Positions 43,301 to 51,084 of a stretch of DNA of 64,000 nucleotides are shown piece by piece (position 1 is the first letter of the stretch; every line of letters begins with the position of its first letter). Position numbers and translations under genes: made by a program. The stretch is from Pseudomonas lini (GTDB lineage Bacteria; Pseudomonadota; Gammaproteobacteria; Pseudomonadales; Pseudomonadaceae): contig NZ_JAUSSR010000008.1 of the NCBI RefSeq assembly GCF_030812475.1, forward strand, positions 124,001 through 188,000, written 5' to 3'. The notes beneath the pieces were generated by a model. The model did not search any database. It was not told the origin of the DNA and saw only the letters and a list, made by a program, of their open reading frames with translations.

Positions 43301-43906
43301 ATCAAACGCTCGAATACCATTCTTCAGTTGATAGGCGAAAGAGTCGTCTTGACAAGCCCCCCATTGATCCGCCGGCCAACCAGCGCCTTCCTGGTCGACA
43401 CCCGCATGATGGGTTTCGGCTAATACCAGATCATGTATTTTCAAGTGTTCCAGGGAAGTGCCGATATCTGTCATCCAGCGGCTGTAATCAGTCAAGACTA
43501 TAGGGTGTTGAAACATCAGGTTGTAGCGGATACTGCTGAAGGATTGTTTTTCCAGTGTGCCATCGTTACTGACCATCAGGATGATGACAAGGTTTGTGTT
43601 GTCGCCCAACTTGGCCAGCTCATCAAGTGGCAGTTCACAGGAGAATGTTGATGCACCTGTCGCATCGTCCACGGGTATGGCTTCTGCCAATTCAATGACA
43701 CCGCGGCGCCCATCGGCGTAAGTGCATTCGCAATGTAGCCATAGTTTTGACTGGCTGTTGATTCCGATCCAAGGCGGAACTTTTACGATTGGGCTGGTCG
43801 TGAGGTTGTTGTAGTTCAATACATCATTTTCTGTGTCAGACACGGTGGGCGGTAATAAAAAAGAGTTAGGTGTTTGAAGTTCGTGATTTTGTTCCTGGAT
43901 TGACAT
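40307..43906 (-). CDS. PI-PLC X-domain-like protein with nine fibronectin type III repeats
   Basis: A 1199-residue protein. Residues 1-135 are a beta-rich N-terminal region without a signal peptide. Residues about 150-405 resemble the phosphatidylinositol phospholipase C X-domain: LAETHHAG (His 166), FDLR (Asp 202, Arg 204) and FEHSGF (His 216) correspond to the catalytic His/Asp/Arg/His set, and ILDFQK follows near 250. From about 414 to the end there are nine FN3 modules of about 87 residues (SSDNVAVTGYxIFRN, Y-x-F-K-V-R-A-x-D-A-x-G-N-F-A-D-S-D). Modules 4 and 9, and 5 and 8, are nearly identical, also as DNA. Base composition is lower in GC than neighbours, suggesting transfer. It may be a secreted or contact-delivered phospholipase/adhesin; substrate and export route are unknown. 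Confidence 0.85.
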   Translation of the reverse strand: MSIQEQNHELQTPNSFLLPPTVSDTENDVLNYNNLTTSPIVKVPPWIGINSQSKLWLHCECTYADGRRGVIELAEAIPVDDATGASTFSCELPLDELAKLGDNTNLVIILMVSNDGTLEKQSFSSIRYNLMFQHPIVLTDYSRWMTDIGTSLEHLKIHDLVLAETHHAGVDQEGAGWPADQWGACQDDSFAYQLKNGIRAFDLRMVWADHGYRFEHSGFHASRRLYHCINAVKEFAAQNPGEIVILDFQKVDQDQTVQLAALEQLLFVLRDHCIPADARDLTIKQIRKRYPGKNVIVAWSLPNPVCWTTVSQTWNKQDLNDEHSVAMHMDDIWGKTQPTGLWSVFACGYDILGPIRFNSSAIHWERFFSRVGSSSYRQPTRGNMIYLDFFAGTGVVDRCINATRDRANKAALTVASGFTVNLIGKHDAQLKWESPSETGRLRDYNIFQNGTYLATVPSHPREYSITGLADGRTYHFQVIANFTDGIGAVAEATLAIPDVTSPSRPYHLRIKTYDFTNPTISFLSWEKSTDNVAVRHYKIYRNHETNPIGTTTDELFQINETSGVTYVVRAVDTSGNYSDSDPLSAIGDLIPPTKPANLEATATYDNTVTLKWDPSSDNVAVAGYQIIRNSTPIGTVDSNVFSETVLDGTYTYKVRALDTSGNFTDSDELRFRIGMPLPSRPTNLKATDYGGKTYIVWDGSTSNDGLFYEIWRNGEPVGKVNHYSGTLSFMTEDVITPWSIGVRARDIAGNFADSETVHNAPSKPTNLRLTTITDNSVTLEWTASSDNVEVTGYQIFRNNDPITTINDTRYTVSGLTSATSYIFKVRALDAEGNFADSDELHVTTPDETAPSKPAHLVATAVTDNSVTLSWVGSIDNVGVTGYQILRNDEVIDTVGSIRYTATGLAQGTTYTFKVRALDAAGNFADSDPLTVQTQDTTGPSKPTNLRTVGLASDYAVLEWNASSDNVAVTGYRIFRNNDPIDMTDITLYLAHGLTDGTSYFFKVRAMDAAGNFADSDELPVTTPDATAPSKPLNLRPTGITGNSVTLEWAASSDNVAVTGYVIFRNNDPITTINNTRYTVSGLTSATSYYFKVRALDAAGNYADSDTLPVKTIDTSGPSKPTNVKATDLMGRTYIMWDGSTSNKDFFYEIRRNGDPVGKVNHHSGTLAFMTEDVVTPWSIVVRAQDVDGYYTDSDPATSP

Positions 43907-44274
43907 GAGGACACCTTTGGATGAGGGTTAACAGGGTTGATTAACACTCAAAAAAGCCTCGGCGACCACTATCAGAACTGTTAGTGGATAACGCGTTTAA
44001 AGAGGTCTAGCATCAAAGTTTTGTTTGGAATAAGGCTCTGATTTCCCCCATTCAAGAATGACCTGGCCTCTGATTGGATAAGCCCGACGCTGCTGTCAGT
44101 CAGGCTGCGACCTTCTGATCTGGGACGGTGAGGTTCGATTCAAATGTATCGAGCTACCTTCGGGACAAAGGGTCGCGGGCCTGTTGATAACCTGCCATTG
44201 TCGAAATCGCCAGTCAGCTTGAGTGGAGGCGTTCTAGCGGCAGGTTTTGTCACTCTGAAGTTTTGTGGTGCTTC
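43907..44274. other. 368-bp gap between the chemoreceptor and the PI-PLC/FN3 gene
   Basis: AT-richer than the surroundings, no intact gene. It should hold the minus-strand promoter of the PI-PLC/FN3 gene; AAAGGTGTCCTC lies before its ATG. A 25-bp piece of chemoreceptor coding sequence is embedded at 44085-44109. Confidence 0.6.
44085..44109 (-). pseudogene. Chemoreceptor sequence scrap
   Basis: The 25 bases match the intact chemoreceptor gene at 44532-44556 in 24 positions and in the same orientation. The minus strand encodes RSLTDSSVGL, against RSLTDSSVEL in the intact receptor. It may be what is left of a second chemoreceptor gene at this site, or a local duplication. Confidence 0.45.
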
Positions 44275-46191
44275 CTAAACCTTGAACCGTCCCACCAGCA
44301 TCTGCAGATGCGTTCCCAACCGCGCCAGTTCAACACTGGAGGCTGCAGTTTCCTCACTGGCAGCCGAAGTCTGCTCGGACACGTCACGCACGTTCAGCAC
44401 GCTGCGGTTGATCTCTTCGGCCACGGCGCTTTGCTGCTCGGCTGCGGCGGCGATCTGCTGGTTCATCGACTGGATCGCCGACACGGTGCGGGTGATGTTG
44501 GCCAGTGAGCCACCCGCGCGGCGGGTCAGTTCGACGCTGCTGTCGGTCAGGCTGCGGCTGTTGTCCATGATGGTCGCCACTTGCTGGGTGCCGGTTTGCA
44601 GGCCGACGATCAGCTCTTCGATTTCTTCGGTGGACTTTTGGGTGCGCAACGCCAGGCTGCGGACTTCGTCAGCGACCACGGCGAAACCGCGCCCGGCTTC
44701 ACCGGCGCGTGCGGCTTCGATGGCGGCGTTGAGGGCCAGCAGGTTGGTTTGCTGGGCCACGGATTTGATCACGTCGAGCACGCTGCCGATCTTGTCGCTT
44801 TCGCGCTTGAGATCGCCCATGGCGACGGTTGAGTGGCCCACTTCGAGGGCCAGGCGCTCGATCTGGGCGATGGCTTCGCCGACCACTTTGTCACCTTCGC
44901 GGGCCTGCTGGTCGGCGGCGACGGCGGCTTCGGAGGCCTCTTCAGCGTTGCGCGCGACCTCCTGGACCGTGGCGGTCATTTCGTTCATGGCAGTTGCAAC
45001 CTGATCGGTCTCGACCTTCTGGCTGTTGACTCCGGCGCTGGTCTGCTCGGTAACGGCGGATAGCTCTTCAGCCGCGCTGGCGATTTGCGTGACGCCATCG
45101 CCGATGCCGCCGATCAGTTCGCGCAGGCCTTGGGTCATGCTCTGGATGGCGCGTTGCAGCTGGCCGAGTTCGTCCTGACGCTGCGAAACGAGATTGTGCG
45201 TCAGATCACCCGCGGCGATGTGCTCGGCGACTTTGAGTGTCTGGTTGAGAGGAGCCACGATCTGACGGGTGATGACCCAAGCCGCGAGCACACCGAAAGC
45301 CAGGGCCAGCAGGGCCGCCAGCAACAGCATGTTTTTGGCGTGCGCGGCATCGCTGTCACGCACCACGGTTTGCGACGCCGTCAGCTTCTTGCTCAGATCG
45401 ATCAGGATGTTGCCTTGTGTAGCCATGTATTGCAGGGCGGTGGCGTTTGCCACCTGCGAGTCACGGAACTGGCTGACGGCAGCGCGATAACCTTTCAGCG
45501 ATTCGGTGGCCTGTTGCAGATTGGCGAGGTGCTGAACCGGCACTTTGGACGGCAGGTCCGCGAGGCTTTGCAGGGCTTTTTCGATAGCGTCCAACGCCGG
45601 TTGTTCGGCTTCGGCCTTGCCGCTGTAGGTATAGCCGCGAACCTGATAACGCGCTTGCTGGAGCAGTTTGCTCAGCTCGATCACGTTGTTGTAGTCGGCG
45701 ACGCTTTCACCTTGCAGCAGGGTTTTTTCCACTTCGGCGACCTGGGCCACGGCGTTGTCGGCGGTCGCTCCCAGCTTGCTGCGGGCGTCTTCACGAGTGG
45801 CGTTGGCCTGGGTCATGTCGGCAAAGGCACGCTTGTACTCGGCAACGGCAGCCAATTGCTGGTCGACCATGGCGGCGTCGGCGGGTTGTTCGATCATCCT
45901 GCGGGCGGTTTTCAAGCCGGTGTCGAGCTGGCCCAACAGGTCGTTGACCGCTCCCGGGCCCTGTTCGCCGCGACGCATGTCGTATTCCAGGCGGGCAATG
46001 CGCAGGTCCTTGCTCAGCTCATTGAGGCTGGAAATGAACCCGAGTTTGTCGCCACGGTTTGTCACCCCGTTCAGGCCGGTCCAGCCGGTGAAGGTGATCA
46101 ACAATGTCAGCAGCAGCACCAGACCGAAGCCGACCCCCAGTTTGCGATTGACGCTGACGTTCCCCAGTTTCTCGGCTAGCCATTGGTACAT
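44275..46191 (-). CDS. Methyl-accepting chemotaxis protein with HBM-type sensor domain
   Basis: A transmembrane chemoreceptor signalling to CheA/CheW. ATG 46191 (MYQWLAEKLGNVSVNRKLGV) has GGAG 9 nt upstream, giving 638 residues; a start seven codons further upstream is less likely. There is a membrane helix at about 22-42, a long helical periplasmic sensor about 43-280 (resembling the helical bimodular domain of McpS-type receptors), a second membrane helix about 285-308, HAMP, then a signalling domain with the hairpin tip near VAQQTNLLALNAAIEAARAGE. The C-terminus (LARLGTHLQMLVGRFKV) lacks a CheR-binding pentapeptide. Ligand unknown; HBM receptors bind organic acids. Confidence 0.93.
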   Translation of the reverse strand: MYQWLAEKLGNVSVNRKLGVGFGLVLLLTLLITFTGWTGLNGVTNRGDKLGFISSLNELSKDLRIARLEYDMRRGEQGPGAVNDLLGQLDTGLKTARRMIEQPADAAMVDQQLAAVAEYKRAFADMTQANATREDARSKLGATADNAVAQVAEVEKTLLQGESVADYNNVIELSKLLQQARYQVRGYTYSGKAEAEQPALDAIEKALQSLADLPSKVPVQHLANLQQATESLKGYRAAVSQFRDSQVANATALQYMATQGNILIDLSKKLTASQTVVRDSDAAHAKNMLLLAALLALAFGVLAAWVITRQIVAPLNQTLKVAEHIAAGDLTHNLVSQRQDELGQLQRAIQSMTQGLRELIGGIGDGVTQIASAAEELSAVTEQTSAGVNSQKVETDQVATAMNEMTATVQEVARNAEEASEAAVAADQQAREGDKVVGEAIAQIERLALEVGHSTVAMGDLKRESDKIGSVLDVIKSVAQQTNLLALNAAIEAARAGEAGRGFAVVADEVRSLALRTQKSTEEIEELIVGLQTGTQQVATIMDNSRSLTDSSVELTRRAGGSLANITRTVSAIQSMNQQIAAAAEQQSAVAEEINRSVLNVRDVSEQTSAASEETAASSVELARLGTHLQMLVGRFKV

Positions 46192-46289
46192 GTTGCAACT
46201 CCATCGAACCATATATTGGTTGTATCAGGGGTATATCGGCTGGCGGGCGGGAATCTGTAGGGGTACAGGTTGGCTGGGACGATGAATTT

Positions 46290-46382
46290 TCCTGTGGGAG
46301 CGAGCTTGCTCGCGATGGCGGTGGGTCAGTCAACACATGTGTTAACTGGCAGTCCGCAATCGCGAGCAAGCTCGCTCCCACA
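46290..46382. repeat. REPIN upstream of the chemoreceptor gene
   Basis: GTGGGAGCGAGCTTGCTCGC faces ATCGCGAGCAAGCTCGCTCC. The spacer holds CAACACATGTGTTAAC. Confidence 0.92.
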
Positions 46383-46409
46383 GGTTCTATGTCTAGAATG
46401 GAGTGCGGA

Positions 46410-47117
46410 TTAGTACAGGCGGGCGAGCAACGCGGTGACGGCGGTTTCGACCCGCAGGATGCGTTCGCCGAGCTGCACCGGTTGCAGGCCGGACTTGCCC
46501 AGCAAGTCGATTTCGTAAGGGATCCAGCCGCCTTCGGGGCCGATGGCCAGGGTCACCGGTTCATCCAGGCCACGAGGGCAGGGCGGGTAGTTGCCAGGGT
46601 GGCCAACGAGGCCGAGGGTGCCTTCGGTCATCGCTGGCAGGCGATCTTCGACGAATGGCTTGAAGCGCTTCTCGATGATGATTTCCGGCAGCACGCTGTC
46701 CCGCGCCTGTTCGAGGCCGAGGATCAATTGCTCACGAATAGCTTCCGGCTCCAGAAAAGGGGTTTGCCAGAAGCTCTTCTCGACGCGGTAGCTGTTCACC
46801 AGCACGATTCGCGGCACACCCATGGCCGCAACGGTCTGAAACACCCTGCGCAACATTTTGGGCCGTGGCAGGGCCAGTATCAGGGTCAATGGCAGCTTGG
46901 CTGGCGGGGTTTGGTCGAGGGTAACGCGCAACTCCGCTTCATCGGCGTCCAGGCGCAGCAATTCGGCCGAGCCCATCAATCCGCCGATACGCCCGACCCG
47001 CAGGCTGTCGCCCACCACCGAACGATGGACTTCCTGCATGTGAGTCAACCGGCGATCGCGCAGGATGGCGCGGTCGGCCGCAATGAAGTCGGCCTCTTCG
47101 AGGAGCAGCAGGTTCAC
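46410..47117 (-). CDS. rsmE: 16S rRNA m3U1498 methyltransferase
   Basis: Methylates U1498 of 16S rRNA in the 30S subunit with SAM. The 235-residue protein has an N-terminal PUA-like domain and a C-terminal SPOUT knot: ALPRPKMLRRVFQTVAAMGV near 85 and the SAM-binding LAIGPEGGWIPYEIDLL near 190, then LGERILRVETAVTALLA. The ATG overlaps the tatC stop by 4 bp. Confidence 0.96.
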   Translation of the reverse strand: MNLLLLEEADFIAADRAILRDRRLTHMQEVHRSVVGDSLRVGRIGGLMGSAELLRLDADEAELRVTLDQTPPAKLPLTLILALPRPKMLRRVFQTVAAMGVPRIVLVNSYRVEKSFWQTPFLEPEAIREQLILGLEQARDSVLPEIIIEKRFKPFVEDRLPAMTEGTLGLVGHPGNYPPCPRGLDEPVTLAIGPEGGWIPYEIDLLGKSGLQPVQLGERILRVETAVTALLARLY

Positions 47118-47908
47118 GGCTGGGTCGCTGGCGGCTGGTCGTTGTGATCGTCAGCCGGCTGGTCGTCCGGGTGCTCGCCGCGTTTGCTGATCAGGCCGCT
47201 GAACAGGATGCCGATCTCGAACAGCAGCCACATCGGTACCGCCAGCAGGGTCTGCGAGAAGATGTCCGGCGGAGTGAGGATCATGCCGACCACGAAGCAG
47301 CCGATGATCACATAGGGACGGATCTTCTTCAGGTAGACGACGTTGACCACGCCGATCCACACCAGCAGCACTACGGCTACCGGGATTTCGAACGCCACGC
47401 CAAAGGCGAAGAACAGTGTCATGACGAAGTCGAGGTAGCTGCTGATGTCGGTCATCATTTCCACGCCGGCCGGGGTGGCGGCGGCGAAGAATTTGAAGAT
47501 CAGCGGGAACACCAGGTAATAGGCGAACGCCATGCCGGTGTAGAACAGCAGGATGCTCGATACCAGCAAAGGCACCGCGATGCGTTTCTCATGCTTGTAC
47601 AGCCCCGGCGCGATGAAGCCCCAGATCTGATGCAGGATCACCGGGATTGCCAGGAACAGCGACACCATCATGGTCAGCTTCAGCGGCGTCAGGAACGGCG
47701 AGGACACGTCGGTGGCGATCATCGTCGCGCCGACTGGCAGGTACTGGCGCAGCGGCGTGGAGACAAAGGTGTAGATCTGCTGGGTGAAGGCGAACAACCC
47801 GGCGAAGATGATGAAAATCGCCGCTACACAGCGCAGCAGGCGGGTACGCAACTCGGTGAGGTGCGAAACCAGCGGCATGTGCTGGTCGTTTTCAGGAAGA
47901 TCGCTCAT
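47114..47908 (-). CDS. tatC: Sec-independent protein translocase TatC
   Basis: The multi-spanning receptor of the twin-arginine translocon, which binds Tat signal peptides. The 264-residue protein has the conserved N-terminal MPLVSHLTELRTRLLRC, six membrane segments (FIIFAGLFAFTQQIY; VSLFLAIPVILHQIW and others), and the loop FLTPLKLTMM with the conserved Pro/Lys. It ends in an Asp/Pro-rich tail typical of pseudomonads. It overlaps tatB and rsmE by 4 bp each. Confidence 0.97.
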   Translation of the reverse strand: MSDLPENDQHMPLVSHLTELRTRLLRCVAAIFIIFAGLFAFTQQIYTFVSTPLRQYLPVGATMIATDVSSPFLTPLKLTMMVSLFLAIPVILHQIWGFIAPGLYKHEKRIAVPLLVSSILLFYTGMAFAYYLVFPLIFKFFAAATPAGVEMMTDISSYLDFVMTLFFAFGVAFEIPVAVVLLVWIGVVNVVYLKKIRPYVIIGCFVVGMILTPPDIFSQTLLAVPMWLLFEIGILFSGLISKRGEHPDDQPADDHNDQPPATQP

Positions 47909-48357
47909 GGGGCTCGCGGCGGCAATGTGGGGTCATGAGGGGCAGGCGCCACAGGCGCAGCCGCGGGTGTGACGGGTTCAACCGCAGGTGCTGCAACCGC
48001 CGGCGGTTCAATGACAGTCACCGTTTCGGTAGAGGCAGCAGGCGCAACGACTGTCATCGGCGATTGAACTGTCTGCTCCGTCACAGGCGCAACGGGTGTC
48101 GGTTCCTGCTGGGTCGGCGCGAAAATCTTCCGCGCCTCCTGCTCCATCGACAGAATGTGCTCGTTGTGCAATTGCCGACGGATCTCGTCGGCACCAATTT
48201 CACGTTCAACTTCCTGTTTGATCGCGTTGAAGCTGCGCTTCAGGCGCCCGACCCACAGGCCGGCGGTGCGCGCGGCGCCCGGAAGACGCTCGGGGCCCAG
48301 CACCAGCAGGGCCACGAGGCCGACGAGCAGCAGTTCAGAGAAGCTGATACCAAACAT
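47905..48357 (-). CDS. tatB: Sec-independent protein translocase TatB
   Basis: Forms the substrate-receptor complex with TatC. It is 150 residues: a single N-terminal membrane helix (MFGISFSELLLVGLVALLVL), the amphipathic helix with GPERLPGAARTAGLW, a charged helical stretch to about 75, and a Pro/Ala/Val/Thr-rich C-terminal half. The last feature is usual for Pseudomonas TatB. It overlaps tatC by 4 bp. Confidence 0.96.
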   Translation of the reverse strand: MFGISFSELLLVGLVALLVLGPERLPGAARTAGLWVGRLKRSFNAIKQEVEREIGADEIRRQLHNEHILSMEQEARKIFAPTQQEPTPVAPVTEQTVQSPMTVVAPAASTETVTVIEPPAVAAPAVEPVTPAAAPVAPAPHDPTLPPRAP

Positions 48358-48367
48358 TAGTCAGTGC

Positions 48368-48646
48368 TCACACGTCTTTGCGAATCGGCTCTTCGACTTT
48401 TTGCGCCTGCACGTCGATGGTGTGCGGCGGGTTCACGGACTGTGTGGTCTGAGGTTGAGCAGGCGGAACCGGTTGTTGCGGGGTCACCGTCGGGTCAGCC
48501 GGCTTTTCGTCATCGTTCATGGCCTTGCGAAAGCCCTTGATCGACTCGCCCACGTCGGTGCCGAGGTTTTTCAGCTTTTTGGTGCCGAACACCAGCACCA
48601 CGACAACCAGGATGACGACCCAGTGTTTCCAGTCAAAAATGCCCAT
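48368..48646 (-). CDS. tatA: Sec-independent protein translocase TatA
   Basis: The pore-forming component of the Tat system. The start at 48646 (MGIFDWKHWVVILVVVVLVF) has AGAGGAGC upstream and the standard family start; upstream in-frame codons are not used. It is 92 residues: one membrane helix, then the FGTKKLKNLGTDVGESIKGFRKAM amphipathic helix, then a Pro/Gln/Thr-rich tail. The gene lies 10 nt before tatB. Confidence 0.96.
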   Translation of the reverse strand: MGIFDWKHWVVILVVVVLVFGTKKLKNLGTDVGESIKGFRKAMNDDEKPADPTVTPQQPVPPAQPQTTQSVNPPHTIDVQAQKVEEPIRKDV

Positions 48647-48671
48647 GATGCTGCTCCTCTCAAATAGTTGT

Positions 48672-49004
48672 TCAGGCGGACGGGCGCGAGGCTTTCTCGA
48701 CGTGTCCGGACAGACCGAAGCGACGGTCGAGTTCATCGAGCACAGCCTGTGGATGTTGCCCCAGTTGGGCGAGCATGACCATGCTGTGGAACCATAAATC
48801 GGCGGTCTCGTAGATCACATCGCTGCAGTCGCCGCTGATGGCGGCATCCTTGGCGGCAATGATGGTTTCGACCGATTCTTCGCCGACTTTTTCCAGGATC
48901 TTGTTCAAGCCCTTGTGGTACAGGCTGGCGACATACGAGCTGTCGGCGGCGGCGCCTTTGCGCTCTTCCAGTACCTGGGCCAGGCGGGTCAACGTATCAC
49001 TCAT
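48672..49004 (-). CDS. hisE: Phosphoribosyl-ATP pyrophosphatase
   Basis: Hydrolyses PRATP to PRAMP plus pyrophosphate in histidine biosynthesis. The 110-residue helical protein has the MazG-like motif GEESVETIIAAKD near 38 and SDVIYETADLWFHSMVML near 58. The start overlaps the end of hisI by 8 bp, so both His steps are co-translated; the two are fused in E. coli but separate here. Confidence 0.96.
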   Translation of the reverse strand: MSDTLTRLAQVLEERKGAAADSSYVASLYHKGLNKILEKVGEESVETIIAAKDAAISGDCSDVIYETADLWFHSMVMLAQLGQHPQAVLDELDRRFGLSGHVEKASRPSA

Positions 49005-49398
49005 GGGTGTGTCCTGTGCTGTAGATGGCGTGCGGGTCTTTCAGGACCGGATCGACGGTTTTCCATTCGCCGTTCTCGAAGACACGGTAGAAGCAGCTCT
49101 GGCGGCCGGTATGGCAGGCGATGTCGCCGATCTGTTCGACCATCAGGATGATCACGTCGGCATCACAGTCCAGGCGCATTTCATGCAGCGTTTGCACGTG
49201 GCCGGACTCTTCGCCCTTGCGCCACAGCTTGCCACGGGAACGTGACCAGTAGATGGCGCGATTTTCGGCAGCGGTCAGTTCCAGCGCTTCCCGGTTCATC
49301 CAGGCCATCATCAGGACGCGTCCGGTCTTGTGATCCTGGGCAATCGCCGGCACCAGGCCATCGGCGTCCCATTTGATCTCGTCCAGCCAGTTTTTCAT
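48997..49398 (-). CDS. hisI: Phosphoribosyl-AMP cyclohydrolase
   Basis: Opens the purine ring of PRAMP, the third step of histidine synthesis; zinc-dependent. The ATG at 49398 (MKNWLDEIKWDADGLVPAIA) is chosen since GGAG lies 6 nt upstream and this is the family start; an extension to 49425 is possible. It is 133 residues, with YWSRSRGKLWRKGEESGH near 62, the DCDAD metal site near 93 and the zinc Cys in CHTGRQSCFYR near 110. Confidence 0.95.
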   Translation of the reverse strand: MKNWLDEIKWDADGLVPAIAQDHKTGRVLMMAWMNREALELTAAENRAIYWSRSRGKLWRKGEESGHVQTLHEMRLDCDADVIILMVEQIGDIACHTGRQSCFYRVFENGEWKTVDPVLKDPHAIYSTGHTHE

Positions 49399-49479
49399 CA
49401 TCGACTCCGACAGCGGGCCCGACACTTCATTAGTCGGGCACAGGCGTTGAAACAGTGTGCCAGCGTGCGGTGGCGCTGG

Positions 49480-51084
49480 CTATCGACGAACGACCAGATA
49501 CAAGCCGACGGCCACCATGATGCCGGCCGGCCAATGGCCCATTTCGTTCAATGGCCCGCCCGCGGCGAGTATCGTCCCGCCGGCCAGGTGCGCACAACCG
49601 AGCAGGCGCAGGAGCCAGTCGTCCTTGCGTCGATGCCAGGGTGGTGGTGGATCATTGGCGTGGGGCTGGGACATGCGTTCGAGCAGGTCGCGGGCCATGT
49701 TCGCCAGGTGCGGCAATTGTTCGAACTGGCTCTGCACGTTGCCGAGCAAGGCTTTGGGGCTGACCCTCTCGCGCATCCAGCGTTCGAGGAACGGCTGGGC
49801 GGTGTTCCACAGATCCAGGTCCGGGTATAGCTGACGGCCCAGGCCTTCGATGTTCAACAGGGTTTTCTGCAACAGCACCAGCTGCGGCTGCACTTCCATG
49901 TTGAAGCGTCGAGCGGTCTGGAACAGGCGCATCAGTACCTGGCCGAAGGAAATATCTTTTAACGGTTTTTCGAAGATCGGCTCGCACACGGTACGGATCG
50001 CCGCTTCGAATTCGTTGAGTTTGGTTTCCGCCGGTACCCAGCCCGAATCGATGTGCAATTGCGCCACGCGACGATAATCGCGCTTGAAGAACGCGAACAG
50101 GTTGCGCGCCAGGTAGTCCTGGTCTTCCGGGGTGAGGCTGCCGACGATGCCGCAGTCGATCGCAATGTATTGCGGGCTCCACGGGTTGACCGTACTGACG
50201 AAGATGTTGCCCGGGTGCATGTCGGCGTGGAAGAAGCTGTCGCGGAACACCTGGGTGAAGAAAATCTCCACACCGCGCTCGGCGAGCATTTTCATGTCGG
50301 TGCGCTGATCGGCCAAGGTGGCCAGATCGGTGACCTGGATCCCGTAGATGCGCTCCATCACCAACACTTTCGGCCGGCACCAGTCCCAATAGACTTGCGG
50401 CACGTACAGCAGCGGCGAGCCGTCGAAGTTGCGCTTCAACTGGCTGGCGTTGGCCGCCTCGCGCAACAGGTCGAGTTCGTCGTAGATGGTTTTTTCGTAA
50501 TCCTGGACCACGTCCACCGGGTGCAGCAGACGCGCGTCCGCCGAGAGCTTTTCGGCCGCGCGGGCGAGGATGAACAGCCACGCCAGGTCCTGGGCAATGA
50601 TCGGTTTCAGGCCCGGGCGGATCACCTTGACCACCACTTCTTCGCCGGTTTTCAGTTGCGCGGCATGCACCTGCGCCACCGAAGCCGAGGCCAGCGGTTC
50701 GACGTCGAAGCGGCTGAACACTTCACTGATCTTTTTGCCGAGCTGCTCTTCGATCAGCCTGATCGACACTTGCGAGTCGAACGGCGGCACCCGGTCCTGC
50801 AGTTTCATCAGCTCATCGGCGATGTCTTCCGGCAGCAGGTCGCGGCGAGTGGAGAGAATCTGCCCGAACTTGATGAAAATCGGTCCCAGATCCTGCAACG
50901 CCAGACGCAATCGCGCTCCGCGGCTCAGGTCCAGGGTCTTGCGCGGGAACCAGCGCCACGGCAAGGCGTAGCGCAGCGCCAGCAAAAACCAGGGCAGGGG
51001 CAGCGCGAACAGCAGGTCATCGAGGCGGTAGCGGATCACAACGCGCTGGATGCGCAATAAACGGCGGACGGCAAGCAGCTTCAT
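49480..51084 (-). CDS. ubiB: Atypical kinase/ATPase UbiB of ubiquinone biosynthesis
   Basis: An ADCK-family protein needed for ubiquinone synthesis, probably through ATPase activity on lipid intermediates at the inner membrane. The 534-residue protein has the KxGQ motif (GPIFIKFGQILSTRRD near 68), the Ala-rich loop ASASVAQVHAAQ replacing a Gly-rich loop, VVKVIRPG with the Lys, HADMHPGNIF near 288 and the metal DCG near 310. Two membrane helices are at the C-terminus (LLRLLGCAHLAGGTILAAGG, AGIMVAVGLYLVV). It overlaps ubiJ by 4 bp. Confidence 0.96.
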   Translation of the reverse strand: MKLLAVRRLLRIQRVVIRYRLDDLLFALPLPWFLLALRYALPWRWFPRKTLDLSRGARLRLALQDLGPIFIKFGQILSTRRDLLPEDIADELMKLQDRVPPFDSQVSIRLIEEQLGKKISEVFSRFDVEPLASASVAQVHAAQLKTGEEVVVKVIRPGLKPIIAQDLAWLFILARAAEKLSADARLLHPVDVVQDYEKTIYDELDLLREAANASQLKRNFDGSPLLYVPQVYWDWCRPKVLVMERIYGIQVTDLATLADQRTDMKMLAERGVEIFFTQVFRDSFFHADMHPGNIFVSTVNPWSPQYIAIDCGIVGSLTPEDQDYLARNLFAFFKRDYRRVAQLHIDSGWVPAETKLNEFEAAIRTVCEPIFEKPLKDISFGQVLMRLFQTARRFNMEVQPQLVLLQKTLLNIEGLGRQLYPDLDLWNTAQPFLERWMRERVSPKALLGNVQSQFEQLPHLANMARDLLERMSQPHANDPPPPWHRRKDDWLLRLLGCAHLAGGTILAAGGPLNEMGHWPAGIMVAVGLYLVVRR

